Part shown: positions 9,614-17,943 of the stretch, in pieces
Numbering within the stretch: the first letter of the stretch is position 1
Layout: each line of letters starts with the position of its first letter
From: Desulfoluna sp942491485
GTDB taxonomy: Bacteria; Desulfobacterota; Desulfobacteria; Desulfobacterales; Desulfolunaceae
Direction of reading: 5' to 3'
Assembly: GCA_942491485.1 (NCBI GenBank)
Contig: CALOAX010000004.1
Span: 1 to 64,000, forward strand
DNA: 64,000 nucleotides
The notes under the pieces: generated by a model
Seen by the model: only the letters and a program-made list of their open reading frames with translations
Database searches by the model: none
What the model was told of the DNA's origin: nothing
Made by a program: the position numbers and the translations under genes

Positions 9614-10060
9614 AACATCCACCATTGCCTTTTGTCTCTGCCTTTGAATGGGGGTCTCCCCGCCAGTATCCCTCATCTAGTGAAATCGAAGACTTCTTCT
9701 CCGATGAGGCGTACGGTTAACTAGATTGTGCTGATAGATCGGACTCGGTTACCAGGGATCCTAGTGATATAGGGTTTTGCCTCTCTGAAGTGACCCCCTT
9801 ATTAAAGCCCTTTAGTTAGCTAGTTTGTGCCATCTTTTTGTCTTATAAGGTCTCCCCTTAACCTCCTATTAATGGGGATCAATACTTCTCTGCGGGGTGT
9901 TTTTGAAACCTGGGGTTATCTCTCCCGGGGGGGCTGGTGGGCTTTTCTCATGGAAAATACCCTTGCTGCCCGCCCGCGGGGGGATCTGGGGGGGGGGGTC
10001 TGTCCTCAGGTGAAGGATATTATCGATTATGTCAATTGGCGAAGAGAGGGCGAGTAACGG
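9614..10060. other. Right junction between AT-rich and GC-rich DNA
   Basis: Up to 9720 the sequence is probably the tail of the preceding coiled-coil gene in another frame. From 9720 to about 9880 it stays AT-rich with no supported gene. Between about 9880 and 10060 the composition changes sharply, through stretches with long G runs (near 9930 and 9975-9998). After about 10060 the intergenic repeats of the GC-rich genome begin. I found no tRNA, integrase or direct repeat marking an integration site. Confidence 0.6.
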
Positions 10061-10162
10061 GGAACAAAGCCCCCGGCGGTGAGGTGGCCCCATTTTCATT
10101 TTTTTGGAATTGAAATGCCCGCAGCTTGCCGTTGTGGTGCATGAGGCATCCCCTCAAACGTT

Positions 10163-10274
10163 GCGCGAATGCGGACGCGACAGAATATGAATGTAGACAC
10201 CCGGGTCGCATTCTCAAACCAGCTTTCAAGGTGTTTTTGCCTAATGTGGCTTCGCCACCCTTGTCGCCGAAGGC
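10163..10274 (-). repeat. R1 repeat copy (diverged, GGAGGC end altered)
   Basis: A reverse-oriented R1 module. GCGAATGC and an imperfect partner GCATTC frame the distal stem. They are followed by AAACCAGCTTTCAAGGTG and a hairpin enlarged by GTGGCTTCGCCAC. The terminal signature is degenerate (GTCGCCGAAGGC). The same enlarged hairpin occurs in the copy at 40455-40591. Confidence 0.6.
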
Positions 10275-10289
10275 AGCCAGGTTAAAGAC

Positions 10290-10341
10290 GCCTCCGGCGG
10301 CCCTGCCGGGGGCCAAACTTTTGAAAAGTTTGACAAACAGG
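10290..10341 (-). repeat. R2 repeat copy
   Basis: A full R2 module on the minus strand. Read on that strand it starts CCTGTTTGT, then has the near-perfect palindrome CAAACTTTTCAAAAGTTTG, then an imperfect hairpin CCCCCGGC/GCCGGAGG, and ends with GCCGCCGGAGGC. Near-identical copies occur at 19896, 20591, 28642, 36004, 43754, 47426 and 56749. Confidence 0.85.
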
Positions 10342-10378
10342 TCTTGAAAAACACCCTTGGGTAAATCGAAAGCCCAAG

Positions 10379-10494
10379 GCGAATGTGATTTGCCCCGAGG
10401 AACGAGGGGCAAAGCGCATTTGCAACCTGCTTTCAAGGTGGCACACCTTGCCGCCGGAGGCAGGCTTTTGCCCCGAACTTTAACCATAGAAGGC
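10379..10494 (-). repeat. R1 repeat copy with proximal tail, upstream of the ketosynthase
   Basis: A complete R1 module whose GGAGGC end faces the next gene. The apical stem TTTGCCCC/GGGGCAAA carries the conserved loop GAGGAACGA (10397-10405). It is followed by AACCTGCTTTC, the hairpin AAGGTG-GCA-CACCTT, and GCCGCCGGAGGC ending at 10461. A shared tail (GCTTTT, then TTAACCATAGAAGGC) extends to about 10494 and also follows the copy at 38586. Confidence 0.85.
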
Positions 10495-10522
10495 TGTTTT
10501 TTTTCAATAGCAAGGAGTTTTC

Positions 10523-11743
10523 ATGCGCAGGCGCGTGGTGGTGACGTCCATGGGGGTTGTATCCTCCCTGGGAGCGACACCGGATGAGATAGCAGAGAGT
10601 CTGACTGGCGGGCAGCCTCGGTTTGCCTTTACGGGAGAAGAGGGGCTCTGGGCGGCACCGGTGCGTGATTTCGACCTCAAGGCGTACACCGGGCGGTTCA
10701 AGGCGGGACGGTACCTCAATCGCGGGGCCCAGTTTTCTGTGGCGTCTGCAGCGGCGGCCATGGAAGCCGCAGGCCTTTCGGAGAAGGAGCGGGCCGATAC
10801 CGGTCTTTTCTGTGGGAGCGGACCCAACTTTGATGTGGGCGAAGAGTTCTCGAAAATCGAGGACGGCGAGATCTCCGAAGAGGGGCTTGCCGCTCTTTGG
10901 ATATTAAAGTTTCTTCCCAATACGGCGGCTTCGGCCATTTCACGCCTTACCGGTATCCACGGTGAGAACCACACCTGCGGCAGCGCCTGTGCCGCTTCGC
11001 TGACGGCCATTGGCGAGGGGTTTCGAAAGGTTCGGGACGGGTACCTTGACACGGCCCTGGCCGGAGGCGGCGATTCCCGGATCAACCGGGGCGGACTCCT
11101 GGCGTATGGCATGGCTCAGGCCCTGCATCGAAGCGATGAGGACCCTTCAGGGGTCTACGCTCCCTTTGATGCCAGCCGGAAAGGGTTTTTGCCCGGGGAG
11201 GGGGGCGCGTTCTTTCTCCTGGAGGAGCTGGAGCACGCGAAAAGGCGGGGCGCTGTGATTCACGCCGAGGTGCTGGGCTTTGGCTCCTCACTTGACGGCT
11301 ACAACATGACGGCTCCTGATCCTTCGGGCGTATGGGCGGAGAAAGCGGTGCGGCTTGCCTTGGATGAAGCATTTCTGCTTCCCTCGGACGTCGATGCCGT
11401 CTCAGCCCACGGAACGGCGACCCAGTTGAACGACAAGATGGAGACCGAGCTTTTCGGGCGCCTTTTCGGTTCCCATCGTCCGGCTGTGGTGGCTGCCAAG
11501 GCGTGGCTCGGGCACCTGGCATCGGCCTGCGGGGCTGTGGAACTGGCCGTGGTGCTGGCGGCCCTGAAACGGGGGCTCTTGCCCACGAACCCCAACCTCA
11601 GGGAGCCCATCGATCCCACCCTCGATCATGTGGTGGGCGCACGAAGCGCGGATAAGGTGTCCACGGTTCTCTTTGAAAATTTCGGCTTCGGCGGACAGAA
11701 TAGCGCGTTGGTTGTGCGTACGTGGCAAGGTGAGGCATCGTGA
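10523..11743 (+). CDS. Beta-ketoacyl-ACP synthase (FabF-like ketosynthase)
   Basis: A 406-residue thiolase-fold condensing enzyme, predicted to join a malonyl-ACP unit to an acyl primer. The catalytic triad is visible: Cys156 in GSACAAS, His296 in SAHGTAT and His331 in WLGHLASACGA. A Gly-rich C-terminus, ENFGFGGQNSALV, is typical of FabF/KAS II. The start ATG is 6 bases after an AAGGAG ribosome site. The next genes (separated by repeats) encode a hotdog dehydratase-like protein and a BioF-type synthase, so it probably supplies a dedicated acyl chain rather than bulk fatty acids. It is flanked on both sides by inward-facing R1 repeats. Biotin precursor or specialised lipid synthesis are both possible. 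Confidence 0.85.
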   Translation: MRRRVVVTSMGVVSSLGATPDEIAESLTGGQPRFAFTGEEGLWAAPVRDFDLKAYTGRFKAGRYLNRGAQFSVASAAAAMEAAGLSEKERADTGLFCGSGPNFDVGEEFSKIEDGEISEEGLAALWILKFLPNTAASAISRLTGIHGENHTCGSACAASLTAIGEGFRKVRDGYLDTALAGGGDSRINRGGLLAYGMAQALHRSDEDPSGVYAPFDASRKGFLPGEGGAFFLLEELEHAKRRGAVIHAEVLGFGSSLDGYNMTAPDPSGVWAEKAVRLALDEAFLLPSDVDAVSAHGTATQLNDKMETELFGRLFGSHRPAVVAAKAWLGHLASACGAVELAVVLAALKRGLLPTNPNLREPIDPTLDHVVGARSADKVSTVLFENFGFGGQNSALVVRTWQGEAS

Positions 11744-11849
11744 TGCCTCCGGCGGCCAGGGGATGATCCCCTGGACCCCAGGTTGCGAATGCTCCAAGCC
11801 CTCGTTCCTCGGGCTTATCACATTCGCTGACGGGCGAAGCTCGTGGGGG
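11744..11849 (+). repeat. R1 repeat copy directly after the ketosynthase stop
   Basis: It begins one base after the stop codon: GCCTCCGGCGG, then the hairpin CCAGGGGAT-G-ATCCCCTGG, then the GCGAATGC...CATTCGC distal stem holding AAGCCC-TCGTTCCTC-GGGCTT. The conserved loop (complement of GAGGAACGA) is at 11802-11810. A final small hairpin follows (ACGGGCGAAGCTCGT). Confidence 0.85.
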
Positions 11850-11865
11850 TATTGAACGATCTTAT

Positions 11866-12060
11866 CTGTGTCGTCTTCCCCGGCTGCTGGATATACCGTT
11901 CCTGTTGGACAGGTGACGCCGGTTGATGCTCGATGTTTTTGGAATACCGAGTGACCGGGGATCCAGGTGTGCATACCGTCATCGTTTGAAAGGGTCTTTA
12001 CGGGAATATCACCAGGGGCGATTTTGCATACGGGACCTGAATAGTTAAAAATCATTTTTT
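11866..12060. repeat. Partial R4 repeat (diverged)
   Basis: Diverged similarity to the longer R4 block at 35757-35967 and 60172-60392: shared words include GTCGTCTTCCCCGGCTG, then GAGTGACCGGGGATCCA. The remainder is not alignable by eye. No gene is visible in this stretch. Confidence 0.45.
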
Positions 12061-12102
12061 GCATCGGACAGCATAGCAACGGTATATGCTTTCGCCTTAG
12101 CG

Positions 12103-12156
12103 CCTTTACCGGAAAGTTTTTGCGGAGCTTTTTTCAAAAAGCGACTCGCCGGAGGC
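12103..12156 (-). repeat. R3 repeat copy upstream of the hotdog gene
   Basis: On the minus strand it reads GCCTCCGGCGAGTCGC, then TTTTTGAAAAAAGC, TCCGC, AAAAACTTTCCGG. The same module lies at 43617, 47294 and 56633. The GGAGGC end faces the gene starting at 12187. Confidence 0.7.
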
Positions 12157-12186
12157 ATGTGTTTACTTTGACCAGGGAAGGCTACA

Positions 12187-12606
12187 TTGAACAACACCCT
12201 TGATATCCCATTCTTAATGCTTTCCCGTATTTCAGCTGTTGACGATGGCTTTATGGCGTCGGAATCGGTGGAGCTGGGCGGGAAGCCCCACGAGCTTCTC
12301 GAGGCCATGGCCCAGTGTGCTGCCTATCACGTGAGGTATCTCACCGGTTTTTCCCGTCAGGCCTTTCTTATGAAGGTGAGTCGGTATCCCATTCCTGCCT
12401 CGCCTGTGACCGGGACCGTCTCCATGACCGCCACCCTCACCGGGTCGGCAAGCGATGCACGGGCGTATACCGTCACAGCAGAGTTTGATGGAGAGCAGTT
12501 CACCGCGTCGATTCTTATTGGCACCACGCCTTTTGATGACCGTTTTAATGCCCAGCGCCTTGCGCCACATTACCAGGAGATTTTTTCATGTTTGAAGAGC
12601 GCTTGA
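12187..12606 (+). CDS. Hotdog-fold dehydratase-like protein (FabZ/ApeP-like)
   Basis: A 139-residue protein with the central hotdog helix ELLEAMAQCAAYHVRYLTG (residues ~36-54), whose Glu matches the catalytic Glu of FabA/FabZ dehydratases. The usual upstream His loop (HPF...GHFPG) is not obvious (only GKPHE at ~32-36), so it may be a divergent dehydratase or a chain-binding partner. It overlaps the next gene by 19 bases, which implies translational coupling with the BioF-type synthase. The start has no strong Shine-Dalgarno; GGAAGG about 10 bases upstream of the first codon could serve. Codon choice that may be ATG or a nearby alternative leaves the exact N-terminus uncertain. Role: probably acyl chain processing for the downstream enzyme. 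Confidence 0.65.
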   Translation: MNNTLDIPFLMLSRISAVDDGFMASESVELGGKPHELLEAMAQCAAYHVRYLTGFSRQAFLMKVSRYPIPASPVTGTVSMTATLTGSASDARAYTVTAEFDGEQFTASILIGTTPFDDRFNAQRLAPHYQEIFSCLKSA

Positions 12607-13721
12607 AGCAGAAACTTGCCGTTCAGAAAGAGCAGGGGCTGTACCGCAATCCGCCTGAGGTTTCCGAAGGGGACGGGCGCACGCTGAAGGTGGCGGGGCG
12701 TACCCTGATCAATTTTGCATCCAACGACTACATTGGCCTGGGCAGGTCCGAAACTCTTCGTAAGGCTGCCTCAGATGCCTTCATGCGATATGGCACCTCC
12801 TCTTCGTCATCCCGGCTTGTCTCGGGCAACGCATCGGTGATCCGTGAGGCGGAAAAAGCCTATGCCGATTATTTCGGGTATGAGGATGCCCTCTTCTTCC
12901 CGTCCGGGTACCAGGCCAATCTGGCCATTTTATCCACCCTCTTCGGGCCGGATGAGATGCTTCTCTTTGACAAACACGTGCATGCCAGCACCGTCAAGGG
13001 CATGCAGTTGGGATCCGCCCCTTTCAGGGGGTATCGTCACAACAGCATGGGGCACCTGGAAAAACGGATCAAAGGGGCCACAGGAAATCCGGTGGTGGTG
13101 ACCGAGTCTCTGTTCAGCATGGATGGCGACACCCCGCCCCTGGCTGAGCTGGCGACACTGAAAGAAACCCATGGGTTTCTGACGGTGGTGGACGAAGCCC
13201 ATGCCTATGGTGCCCTGGGTGACGGAGGGCGCGGCATTGCCCGAGAGGTTGCCGATGTGGCCCTGGGAACTTTTGGCAAGGCCATGGGGCTTTTCGGGGC
13301 CTTTGTTCTGCTTCCTTCTCTCTACCGGGAGTACCTTTTGAATTTCGCCTCTCCCCTGATCTACACCACGGCTCTCCCCGAGGCCCATGCCGTGACTGCC
13401 CTTGCGGTTCTCTCCGAAGTGGAACAGGCCGATGCCCAAAGGGCGCACCTTGCCCATCTCAGCCGTCGGTTGACAAGCCTTCTCACCGATCGGGGTATGA
13501 CGGTCTGTGGAGAAGCCCACATCCTCGCCGTACAGATCGGAAGCGAAGAGCGTGCCCATGATCTCGTGAAGAAACTTTTTGACCAGGGCTATTTTGCCTT
13601 TACCGCACGTTTCCCCACCGTCCCCATGGGGCAGGCCATCATTCGCCTCAGCCTCACCGCCAACCATACCGAAGAAGACCTCGAAGCCTTCTCCGATACC
13701 CTGTATCGCCTGATGGACTGA
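12588..13721 (+). CDS. BioF-type alpha-oxoamine synthase (PLP enzyme)
   Basis: A 377-residue fold-type I PLP enzyme that condenses an amino acid with an acyl thioester and releases CO2. Visible motifs are NFASNDYIGL (43-52), HVHASTVKG (130-138), VDEAHAYGALG (201-211; Asp202 and His205 contact PLP) and GTFGKAMG with the Schiff-base Lys231. The length fits the family. BioF (8-amino-7-oxononanoate synthase), KBL and CqsA share this scaffold; the TFGKA motif and overall layout favour BioF. bioA, bioB and bioD are not in the window. The ATG follows AGGAG by 7 bases (AGGAGATTTTTTCATG), inside the upstream gene. Downstream, GCCTCCGG at about 13747 may be a repeat remnant. Confidence 0.8.
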   Translation: MFEERLKQKLAVQKEQGLYRNPPEVSEGDGRTLKVAGRTLINFASNDYIGLGRSETLRKAASDAFMRYGTSSSSSRLVSGNASVIREAEKAYADYFGYEDALFFPSGYQANLAILSTLFGPDEMLLFDKHVHASTVKGMQLGSAPFRGYRHNSMGHLEKRIKGATGNPVVVTESLFSMDGDTPPLAELATLKETHGFLTVVDEAHAYGALGDGGRGIAREVADVALGTFGKAMGLFGAFVLLPSLYREYLLNFASPLIYTTALPEAHAVTALAVLSEVEQADAQRAHLAHLSRRLTSLLTDRGMTVCGEAHILAVQIGSEERAHDLVKKLFDQGYFAFTARFPTVPMGQAIIRLSLTANHTEEDLEAFSDTLYRLMD

Positions 13722-14132
13722 ACCACAGAGAAAAGCCCAAAAACGTGCCTCCGGACGCGTACACCACAAGCGCATGGGAATATCGATAATTTACTCAGCC
13801 GTATGCTTGGGGCCGGTTCGAGGACCTTCCTTTAAGCTGGGCTCCTCACATGTGTCCGTTACACTCTGTATACTCAATCCCTTATATTTTTGGACCTCTG
13901 TATTATCGCCTCCAAAGGCATTGATAGTGACCGTTTGAGTTGGCTGTTACTCTCCTGCGGGTCATGTCAGTTACCTGAAAAGTGTTGATATAATATTGTC
14001 ACAATGATAACAATGTTCATCACGAGTAACGCAGTGTTCGGGCAAAGATCGATGGTGTAGATCCCATCGATACTCACAATTCTCATATTTCCATTACAAT
14101 TTCAGTTGTCCGCATCAGGCGGGGAGGACGGC
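13722..14132. promoter_or_regulatory. Intergenic region with palindromes upstream of the exported-protein pair
   Basis: No gene is visible. It holds a repeat remnant near 13747, a near-palindrome ATTGTCACAATGATAACAAT at 13995-14014 and a hairpin ATCGATGG/CCATCGAT at about 14049-14071. These could be an operator and a leader structure for the gene starting at 14133. I cannot name the regulator, and no clear -35/-10 pair stands out. Confidence 0.3.
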
Positions 14133-15968
14133 ATGGCTTTTAGGGTCCTGAGGTTCCAGCGATACGTGTTTCACGTGTTTTTCGTGAGCATTCTCTTCGC
14201 GTCACAGGCTATGGCAACCCCAAAGCCCATGAAGGAGTGGGAGCTTGGGGGCGTGGAGGCCGGCACAGGGGTAAATCTTCATTTCGACAATGTCACCATT
14301 GAAAACAAAAGCGACTCCATGCGGTTTGTCCCTGATGACACAGCCGAACCGGACAACTACATCGAATTGACCGACACGGACAGCACGCGAACAGTCAACG
14401 GGGACCTTTCTATCGTGGTGGGTTCTTACGAGGCTCCACAGAGAGACTGGTTTATCAAGGATACGGCCAAAGTCCGGAAGGGGAGTGCCGGGCTGTTTAA
14501 CCTGAACTACTATTTCAAGCACAAACGAAAAGACTACCAGATAGTGAAAGGATCGGATTATCAAACCGATGCCGAAGCCCGGGGCATTGATGCCGTGACC
14601 CTCAGCATGGGCAACGGAACGGATGTCTTCATGTCACAGGACAACTCCATGGGGCTCAATTTTTCTGCAGAAGGGTATCGGGATCCGTTAACGGGAATAA
14701 TCAAGTCCACACCGCTGGAGGTCGACAGTGGGACCCTTGCCATCAAAGGCATGAAAACCTTCGGTCAGCAGATTACCCTTTACCCCATCAACGAGATTCC
14801 TGGGTATGTCACAGGGGAGGGCATTGCCCTTGAGATCCGGAGCAAAACATCCATTGATGAAATCAGGTTGACAGCCCCGGATAACACACCGGATGACCCG
14901 ACTGACAATCCGGTCAACGCTCTTATCAAGGGTGTCCACATGCGCGAGAGTTTCAGCCAGGAGCTTCATGATAAGGATAAGTACGGAAAATGGGGGGACA
15001 TGGACAGCGGGTACTTCGCCAGCGATGCTCCTTCCGAGTATTTTCAGAGCACCTATGATCCAGACGGGTACTACGGGCACACCTGGGATCCAAAGGACAC
15101 CCCCATCGACCCGAGTCTGATCAGCACCCCTTACTCCGGGGGCCCCGATTATTACAACATGTATGACGGCTACATGATGAACGGAAACATCAACCAAGTC
15201 GCTTTTTACGATCTCATCAGCGGGAAGAAATTGCCCTACGGCCACGGCCAGCTCACCAACAATGATAAGATCACCGGGAAAAATTTTGACAACCCCAGCA
15301 AGCTGGACGACGACTATCAGGTTCGCAGCCAGGACGTCGCCAATGCCATTGTCATTGAAGAACGCCCCATAACCATCCAGGTGAAAACAGGGCGGACGTA
15401 CAAGCGTTACGATTCAGATGCTGATGGGCTGGTGGACTATTATGACGACCGAAGCTATGTGGCCATCAATTGGCCCCGGCATGGCTCAGTGCGGGTAGAA
15501 GAGATTCAGGGGTTCCTTTCAGATCCAAATGAGTGGCCGTACAGGGATTTTGGTCCCTCCATGGGAAGCGTGATCCTTGACGGGATGAGGGCCAAAAAGA
15601 CTTATATCGAAATTCCCGGCAGACGGGAGCAGTATCTCATTACCGAGCAGAACATGCACTCCGATGGAAGACGGCACAACTATGTTTATGATGCAGGCAA
15701 ACTTCCAGATGAGATGAACCCCAACGGGCTTCCGTCCTGGGGCCAGCCAGACTGGGATCCCATCGGTCGGGGTCAGATCGATTTCCTCAGCAAGCTGGGG
15801 AATACAGCATTAACCAAGCCACCGGGCACGCCTGATTTAAACCCAACAGGAGGGCAGTGGGATCTCTACGACCTTAAGAAAACGGTGGGAGGTGTCACTT
15901 ATGATTTCTGGCATATCTATGAACCCGCATATCCTGGATCCCGTGCCCGTTGGGTCCCGGACCATTGA
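14133..15968 (+). CDS. Exported protein of unknown function, tandem member 1
   Basis: The best start is the ATG at 14133 (after GGGGAGGACGGC), giving 611 residues with a signal peptide: MAFRVLRFQRYV, a hydrophobic stretch FHVFFVSILFASQAMA and probable cleavage before TPKP. The mature N-terminus has MKEWELGGVEAGTGVNLHF, which resembles the L-x-x-(V/I)-x-(A/G)-x-(T/S)-G surface-protein start of its neighbour. The rest is rich in Asp, Tyr and Gly (DGYYGHTWDPKDTPID, DSDADGLVDYYDDRSY), with a calcium-binding-like D-x-D-x-D-G-x-x-D motif near residue 445. No catalytic motif is recognised. It is 45 bases upstream of a second exported protein and probably cotranscribed with it. It is probably an envelope or surface protein; the function is unknown. 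Confidence 0.65.
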   Translation: MAFRVLRFQRYVFHVFFVSILFASQAMATPKPMKEWELGGVEAGTGVNLHFDNVTIENKSDSMRFVPDDTAEPDNYIELTDTDSTRTVNGDLSIVVGSYEAPQRDWFIKDTAKVRKGSAGLFNLNYYFKHKRKDYQIVKGSDYQTDAEARGIDAVTLSMGNGTDVFMSQDNSMGLNFSAEGYRDPLTGIIKSTPLEVDSGTLAIKGMKTFGQQITLYPINEIPGYVTGEGIALEIRSKTSIDEIRLTAPDNTPDDPTDNPVNALIKGVHMRESFSQELHDKDKYGKWGDMDSGYFASDAPSEYFQSTYDPDGYYGHTWDPKDTPIDPSLISTPYSGGPDYYNMYDGYMMNGNINQVAFYDLISGKKLPYGHGQLTNNDKITGKNFDNPSKLDDDYQVRSQDVANAIVIEERPITIQVKTGRTYKRYDSDADGLVDYYDDRSYVAINWPRHGSVRVEEIQGFLSDPNEWPYRDFGPSMGSVILDGMRAKKTYIEIPGRREQYLITEQNMHSDGRRHNYVYDAGKLPDEMNPNGLPSWGQPDWDPIGRGQIDFLSKLGNTALTKPPGTPDLNPTGGQWDLYDLKKTVGGVTYDFWHIYEPAYPGSRARWVPDH

Positions 15969-16012
15969 TTTATGGGGCTGCCGGCATAGACCGATCTCAA
16001 AGGAGATATACC

Positions 16013-17413
16013 ATGGGTTGTGGTAAACGATGGGGTGGATGGATATTTAATGGCATGGCCAGTGCTCTGGCTGCCGTTATGTTCTGTGGTGCGCCGGTTT
16101 TCGTTTGTTCTGCATACGGTGCCGTGCGGCCCATGACGGACAATGATCTTTCGGGTATTACGGCCCAGACCAGCCCCATTTCCGTCAGCATGGAGTGCGA
16201 CACGGTGCGTATCTTTATGGATGCTTACCTGGAGGTGTACCAGGAGACCGACAAGGTGCGCTTGGGGTATTATTACAAGTCACCGGCAGAACTGACCACG
16301 CGAAAGGGTCTGAACCCAGGGGATTATGAGAGATACAATCACAATGGGGCGATCTGGGACAAACGGTGGAAATTCAGTGGTTACGACCCTCGGATTCAGT
16401 GGCATCCCAGCGATACGCCTGTGCCGGATGGGGATCAGTGGAACACCAAGCGGTTTCGCGTGGACATGGGGAAAGACCCAGGCGGTACGACGATTTATTC
16501 ACCCTGGGAGTTGGCCACAGAGTTCTCGGTATACAGGGGGGATGATAAAGACAGCCTGAATTTGGAAACCGTCTACGTTCCGTTTGTCGATGATGATAAT
16601 TACATGTACAAATACAAGTACAAACTGGGTGATAAGTGGGTTGACGGGGCCCAGGGGGACAACAATCAGCTGGTGCTCTTTTCAAGTCAGACCTACCGCA
16701 ACCGAAACTATCTGGATTGGGACTTTGCAGTGGATAACCTGCGCATGGGCTTGAATCCTGACGAGCCTGTTCGTATCAACGGCCTGGTGATCCGTCTCAA
16801 GTACGATAACATCAGCGACCCCAACCGCAAGTTGACCGATATCATCGTGGGCACGAACGATATTCAAGGTGACCTCTCCTTTGATTACAAGAGGGCTACG
16901 GGTATCTACAGTCCCAAGATGCCCCACCAGGCACGTCAGACCGCACTTCAGACCGGTGGTGACGGAAACAGCATAGCTGGAACCGATTTGTCCACGGAGT
17001 TCAACTCCACACCCATTCCCGTTGTGTACCAAAGGGACACCATGATGAGTCTGGTGGATCAGTTTAACCTGGCACGGAACTACAAGCAGCCGAAAGAGGA
17101 GGGCTGGTTCGACGCCGTGCCGGACAACCCCTTGAGCAACACGCAGCACTCCGGCTTTTTTATCCGCATTGGCCTGGACCGCAACAGCCCCCATTTCGGG
17201 TACCAGCTTGTGGGGGGCTACAATGAACGGATCGCAGCCTCTTTTCAGTACAAGGGAGAGAACCTTAACGAGTCCCTTTATAACTGGTGGAACGGGATTG
17301 AACCCTCCCTTGCCACAACGCAGTATCCCGCTTCTCTTCAGAAGGTTTACAGCAATGATCCCAATGTCACCAGTTACTCCTATTATGGAACTGATTCGAA
17401 CTACTTTCCTTAG
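16013..17413 (+). CDS. Exported protein of unknown function, tandem member 2
   Basis: A 466-residue protein starting at ATG 16013 behind a very strong ribosome site (AAGGAG, 7 bases upstream). The signal peptide runs MGCGKRWGGWIFNGMASALA and then AVMFCGAPVFVCSAYGA, with cleavage before VRPM. The mature start PMTDNDLSGITAQTSPISVS follows the L-S-x-(V/I)-(T/S)-(G/A)-Q pattern of a family of bacterial surface proteins. The body is Asp/Tyr/Asn-rich and probably beta-structured. A rho-independent terminator follows at 17564. It shares layout with the upstream protein, so the two probably form one envelope-associated unit. No enzymatic motif is visible. Confidence 0.65.
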   Translation: MGCGKRWGGWIFNGMASALAAVMFCGAPVFVCSAYGAVRPMTDNDLSGITAQTSPISVSMECDTVRIFMDAYLEVYQETDKVRLGYYYKSPAELTTRKGLNPGDYERYNHNGAIWDKRWKFSGYDPRIQWHPSDTPVPDGDQWNTKRFRVDMGKDPGGTTIYSPWELATEFSVYRGDDKDSLNLETVYVPFVDDDNYMYKYKYKLGDKWVDGAQGDNNQLVLFSSQTYRNRNYLDWDFAVDNLRMGLNPDEPVRINGLVIRLKYDNISDPNRKLTDIIVGTNDIQGDLSFDYKRATGIYSPKMPHQARQTALQTGGDGNSIAGTDLSTEFNSTPIPVVYQRDTMMSLVDQFNLARNYKQPKEEGWFDAVPDNPLSNTQHSGFFIRIGLDRNSPHFGYQLVGGYNERIAASFQYKGENLNESLYNWWNGIEPSLATTQYPASLQKVYSNDPNVTSYSYYGTDSNYFP

Positions 17414-17563
17414 AAAACTGTGGCATGAGTTATGGGGCTGATGGGGGTGGAGGAGGTACAGGCGCGGTTTTTCAATGCCTTGCCCGTTAATGTATGGTGT
17501 TGGATGTGCGAGCGGTGCAGGGATAAGTCTTGGTGTTTCAAATAGTTCTCTTGGGTGCGGTCT

Positions 17564-17600
17564 GTCCGGCTGGATGAAATATTTCAGCCGGACTTTTTTA
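17564..17600 (+). terminator. Rho-independent terminator after the exported-protein pair
   Basis: A perfect 9-bp stem, GTCCGGCTG/CAGCCGGAC, with a 12-nt AT-rich loop and a TTTTTTA tract. It ends the transcript of the two exported-protein genes. The 150 bases between the stop at 17413 and this hairpin hold no convincing gene. Confidence 0.85.
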
Positions 17601-17943
17601 TTTGAACGGGCATCTCAGAAAAGGCCTTGGAGCCACGGTTGCTGCAGCTTTACTTGAAAACTTCGTAGTCGCGGGGTGCTTCGGTGGTGGAGGATTCCTT
17701 TGTGTCAGGATTAAAAGGTGTTGCTTTATTTGCAATATTGATATAATTGTCTCGCTCGTTCGTTCCTCAATATCTCTTCACGCATATTTCATCCATTCAA
17801 GTCGGATCGACACTTTCCCCCTGCACGTGAGGTGAACCACGCTAACCAGGGCGTATTGCGCATGCGGTGAGTGGTGGAGCGGATGTGGAAGACCCACTTA
17901 CGAAGTGACCCGAAACAGTTTGTACAAAAGGAAGATCAAGAAC

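Noticed and set aside
9928..9998. G-quadruplex at the junction
   Set aside because: Only two G-rich clusters with irregular runs are present, and homopolymers at an assembly join are likely to be sequence error.
10032..10587. Several open frames on both strands between the junction and the ketosynthase
   Set aside because: They run through the R1/R2 repeats, and the protein text is simply translated repeat. No family resemblance was seen.
13995..14014. CRP/FNR box upstream of the exported-protein genes
   Set aside because: The near-palindrome does not match TGTGA-N6-TCACA or TTGAT-N4-ATCAA well enough to name a regulator.
16000..16017. AAGGAGATATACCATGGG upstream of the second exported-protein gene is the same as the ribosome-site region of common T7 expression vectors
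   Set aside because: The flanking sequence is native in composition and codes for a signal peptide without vector sequence. A strong Shine-Dalgarno with an NcoI-like ATG can arise by chance, so I do not call vector contamination.
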